From contig CAIRTT010000401.1 in NCBI GenBank assembly GCA_903881535.1, forward strand, positions 1-7,917: a stretch of 7,917 nt of DNA. Reading direction: 5' to 3'. Each line of letters starts with the position of its first letter. The stretch's first letter is position 1. The DNA is from an uncultured Armatimonadota bacterium (GTDB lineage Bacteria > Armatimonadota > Armatimonadia > Armatimonadales > Armatimonadaceae). Under the pieces are notes generated by a model. That model was not told the DNA's origin and made no database searches. It saw only the letters and a list, made by a program, of their open reading frames with translations. This document shows, one piece after another, positions 5,988 through 7,917 of this stretch. The position numbers and the translations under genes are program-made.

Positions 5988-7318
5988 AATGTGGTTGCTT
6001 TCCCTTTCAAAGTCAATGCGCTGAAGAAGATGGTGAGGATGCAGCAAACTGCCATCACGGAGAAGACACCATTCCAGCCAAATTTATCTGCAATAGCCCC
6101 GACGCCGGCGCCGGCGATCGATGAACCGAAGACATAGCCAAAGAAGCCTGTGAAGCCTGCGGCGGTGCCGGCAGCTTTCTTCGGAACGAGGTCGAGGGCG
6201 TGGAGTCCGATGATCATGATTGGTCCGTAGATGAGGAAGCCAATTGTGATGAGAGCGGCGATGTCAATCCAGAGTGGTCCTTTGGCGTTGAACCAATAGA
6301 GAAGGAGGCCGAGCAGCGAGAGACCCATAAAGAGCATCGTTGCTGGAGCGCGCTTGCTCTTGAAGACTTTGTCCGACATCCAGCCGCAGAGAAGGGTGCC
6401 AGGGATGGCGGAGTATTCGAATGCGGCGGCTGCCCATGCGGACTTATTGAACGCAAAGCCCTTGGCATCTTTTAGGTAGGTCGGAATCCAGTCGGCGATG
6501 CCGTAGCGGACGAAGTAGACAAAGGCATTCGCGATGGCGATGTACCAGAGGTACTTATTGCAGAGAACATACTTAATGAGGATGTCCCGCGTTGAGAGTT
6601 CCCGTTCATGTTCGGCTGTGTAGCCATCCGGGATGTCATTACGGTGCACTTCCACGGGAGGGAGTCCGCAGGATTGGGGTGTGTCTCTAAGTAGAAATAG
6701 AGCACCGATAGCAATCACGATGGCGACAGCTGCGTTCGCATAGAACTTTGCGCCCCAGTCGTGGAAGAGCGTGACTCCTAAGAGTGCGATTTGCGGTGCG
6801 AGTCCGCCTCCGACGTTGTGTGCAACATTCCAAAAGCTAACAGCGCGTCCGCGTTCCTTTTGGCTAAACCAATGGACGAGTGTCTTTCCACAGGGCGGCC
6901 AGCACATCCCTTGAACCCAGCCATTCAGCGATTGGAGGATGATGAGTGGGAGGAGGCTGGTGTAGAGGTCCTTATTCACTCCGCAGACGATCTGGATGAT
7001 GGCAGAAAATATGAGTCCAAAGAAGAGGAACCAGCGCGGGTTGGAGCGATCGGAGACGGTGCCCATAAAGAACTTGGATGCCCCGTAGGTGAGGGAAAGC
7101 CAGGTCATCGGCAGTCCGAGGTCGGCCTTTGTGTACTGTGGGTAGGCATCCATGATGTCAGGGATGGCTAAGGAGAAGTTCTTTCGAATCAGATAGGACG
7201 CGGCGTAGCCCACAAAGATGCCTGCGAAGACCTGAAGTCGGAGGCGTTTGTAATCAGAGTCAACGTGCTCTGGCGCAACGGGCGAGGTGTGTGGCGCTGA
7301 CTTGAGAATTCCTATCAT
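5984..7318 (-). CDS. glpT: Glycerol-3-phosphate:phosphate antiporter, major facilitator superfamily
   Basis: This inner-membrane protein of the organophosphate:phosphate antiporter family exchanges external glycerol-3-phosphate for internal phosphate. Its 444 residues have the hydrophobic pattern of about 12 membrane segments. It resembles E. coli GlpT along its whole length, as recalled rather than aligned: YLIRKNFSLA near 42-51, GTVSDRSNPR (86-95), GWVQGMCWPPCGK (133-145), AHNVGGG (166-172), DTPQSCGLPP (212-221), IPGTLLCGWMSDKVF (305-319) and KKAAGTAAGFTG (380-391). The substrate residues of E. coli GlpT, Arg45, His165 and Arg269, correspond to Arg45, His167 and Arg271. The start gives MIGILKSAPH, in register with the E. 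coli N-terminus, although no clear Shine-Dalgarno precedes it. It begins 11 bases after the DUF5131 stop and overlaps glpQ by four bases. UhpC or UhpT relatives are less likely. Confidence 0.95.
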   Translation of the reverse strand: MIGILKSAPHTSPVAPEHVDSDYKRLRLQVFAGIFVGYAASYLIRKNFSLAIPDIMDAYPQYTKADLGLPMTWLSLTYGASKFFMGTVSDRSNPRWFLFFGLIFSAIIQIVCGVNKDLYTSLLPLIILQSLNGWVQGMCWPPCGKTLVHWFSQKERGRAVSFWNVAHNVGGGLAPQIALLGVTLFHDWGAKFYANAAVAIVIAIGALFLLRDTPQSCGLPPVEVHRNDIPDGYTAEHERELSTRDILIKYVLCNKYLWYIAIANAFVYFVRYGIADWIPTYLKDAKGFAFNKSAWAAAAFEYSAIPGTLLCGWMSDKVFKSKRAPATMLFMGLSLLGLLLYWFNAKGPLWIDIAALITIGFLIYGPIMIIGLHALDLVPKKAAGTAAGFTGFFGYVFGSSIAGAGVGAIADKFGWNGVFSVMAVCCILTIFFSALTLKGKATTL

Positions 7319-7329
7319 CGTCAGGTTTA

Positions 7330-7917
7330 TTATGGAATTATGGGCCGTTTTCCTGCATCAGAGCGGATATCGAAGCGGTGTCCTATGTATAGGATGTTGT
7401 TTGTATCGCAGTAGTGTTCGAGGGTTGTAAACCATTTGGGGGCGGTTGGTCGACGGTGGGGGCCAGCTTCGGGAGCGGCAAAGCATATGTCAATGCCATC
7501 GCGTGGGAGTGTAGAAATAGGACCAAGGAGCGGTTCACAATTTACAAATGTAACAAACCTATCTTGTAGTTGACATAGGTATTCGGCTCGCCAAGCGTAG
7601 GTCTCAGATTCGACCGTCACTCCTATACAAAGGTTTTGATGCGGCGGTCTATTGGTAAGCATCGACTGCATCCGTTCCGGGCGCTTGGTAAGGATGAAGT
7701 AAATGTGTTGTGGATGTTCGTAAATCACATCCAAGACGGAGTCAATCTGTACATCCGTGAAGTGATCATGGAAGAGGTCGCTCATCGCATCAACGAAGAT
7801 CCTGCGCGGTTGCCGATAGCTCGCTACGTCATTAAGGCGCGCATCATGGAAGATGGGTAAGAACCCATTGCTATAGGCCGGAATCCCGCGACGCATTAGA
7901 AAGAGGGATGTTGCTTC
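7330..7917 (-). CDS. Phage Gp37/Gp68-like (DUF5131) protein, 5' end cut by the window end
   Basis: The frame is open to the window edge, so the ATG at 7896 is probably internal: seven more codons (EATSLFL) are visible before it and align with the region following the family's cysteine motif. About 195 residues are present. Recognisable family blocks are IPAYSNGF, PRRIFVDAMSDLFHDHF, YFILTKRPERMQSML, IGVTVES and NCEPLLGPI. From memory, family members are about 230-260 residues and begin with a cysteine-rich segment ending in CYAE, reminiscent of radical SAM proteins; that part would lie beyond 7917. The biochemical function is not established to my knowledge. Unusually, the end differs from the family norm: GGESG is replaced by AAPEAG, and the usual FFKQWG-like segment by LYIGHRFD. 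It precedes glpT by 11 bases, but a metabolic link is not evident. Confidence 0.85.
   Translation of the reverse strand, partial: EATSLFLMRRGIPAYSNGFLPIFHDARLNDVASYRQPRRIFVDAMSDLFHDHFTDVQIDSVLDVIYEHPQHIYFILTKRPERMQSMLTNRPPHQNLCIGVTVESETYAWRAEYLCQLQDRFVTFVNCEPLLGPISTLPRDGIDICFAAPEAGPHRRPTAPKWFTTLEHYCDTNNILYIGHRFDIRSDAGKRPIIP

Noticed and set aside
5988..6047. Longer N-terminus of GlpQ starting at 6047
   Set aside because: It lies inside glpT and would bury the signal peptide. The ATG at 5987 overlaps the glpT stop as ATGA.
7894..7896. ATG at 7896-7894 as the start of the DUF5131 gene
   Set aside because: The frame stays open to the window edge and the codons before the ATG continue the family alignment, so the true start lies outside the window.

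Overview
All seven protein genes lie on the minus strand, so transcription runs from the right end of the window to the left. Two gene groups are visible, separated by a terminator-rich stretch of about 640 bases. The organism is a bacterium of moderate GC content. The exported GlpQ-type phosphodiesterase and GlpT-type antiporter suggest two membranes. The coproheme route of heme synthesis, an actinobacterial-style iron-sulfur ferrochelatase and a heme enzyme fused to a Rieske domain point away from classical Proteobacteria. A little-cultured phylum such as Armatimonadota is a guess and is not shown by the sequence.

Right half (about 7917 to 4001): a Gp37/Gp68-like (DUF5131) gene that is open at the window edge is followed 11 bases later by glpT (glycerol-3-phosphate:phosphate antiporter). 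glpT overlaps glpQ (exported glycerophosphodiester phosphodiesterase) by ATGA. glpQ is followed after 40 bases by a Tat-exported sugar isomerase/epimerase-like TIM barrel. GlpQ would release glycerol-3-phosphate from phospholipid head groups outside the inner membrane and GlpT would import it. The isomerase-like protein shares the exported compartment, but its substrate is unknown.

Middle (4007 to 3364): the isomerase gene ends inside an array of three tandem units of about 107-109 bp. Each unit carries an intrinsic terminator pointing the same way as the genes. The remaining 321 bases hold no gene, but they include a possible sigma70-type promoter with a dyad between its boxes, just ahead of the heme operon.

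Left half (3363 to 1): a chlorite-dismutase-family coproheme decarboxylase fused to a C-terminal Rieske [2Fe-2S] domain overlaps a coproporphyrin ferrochelatase by ATGA. The ferrochelatase carries a C-terminal cysteine cluster. After 195 bases comes hemA (glutamyl-tRNA reductase), cut by the window start. Together these cover the first committed step and the last two steps of coproporphyrin-dependent heme synthesis. The points most worth a second look are the HemQ-Rieske fusion, its pairing with an iron-sulfur ferrochelatase, and the tandem terminator array.
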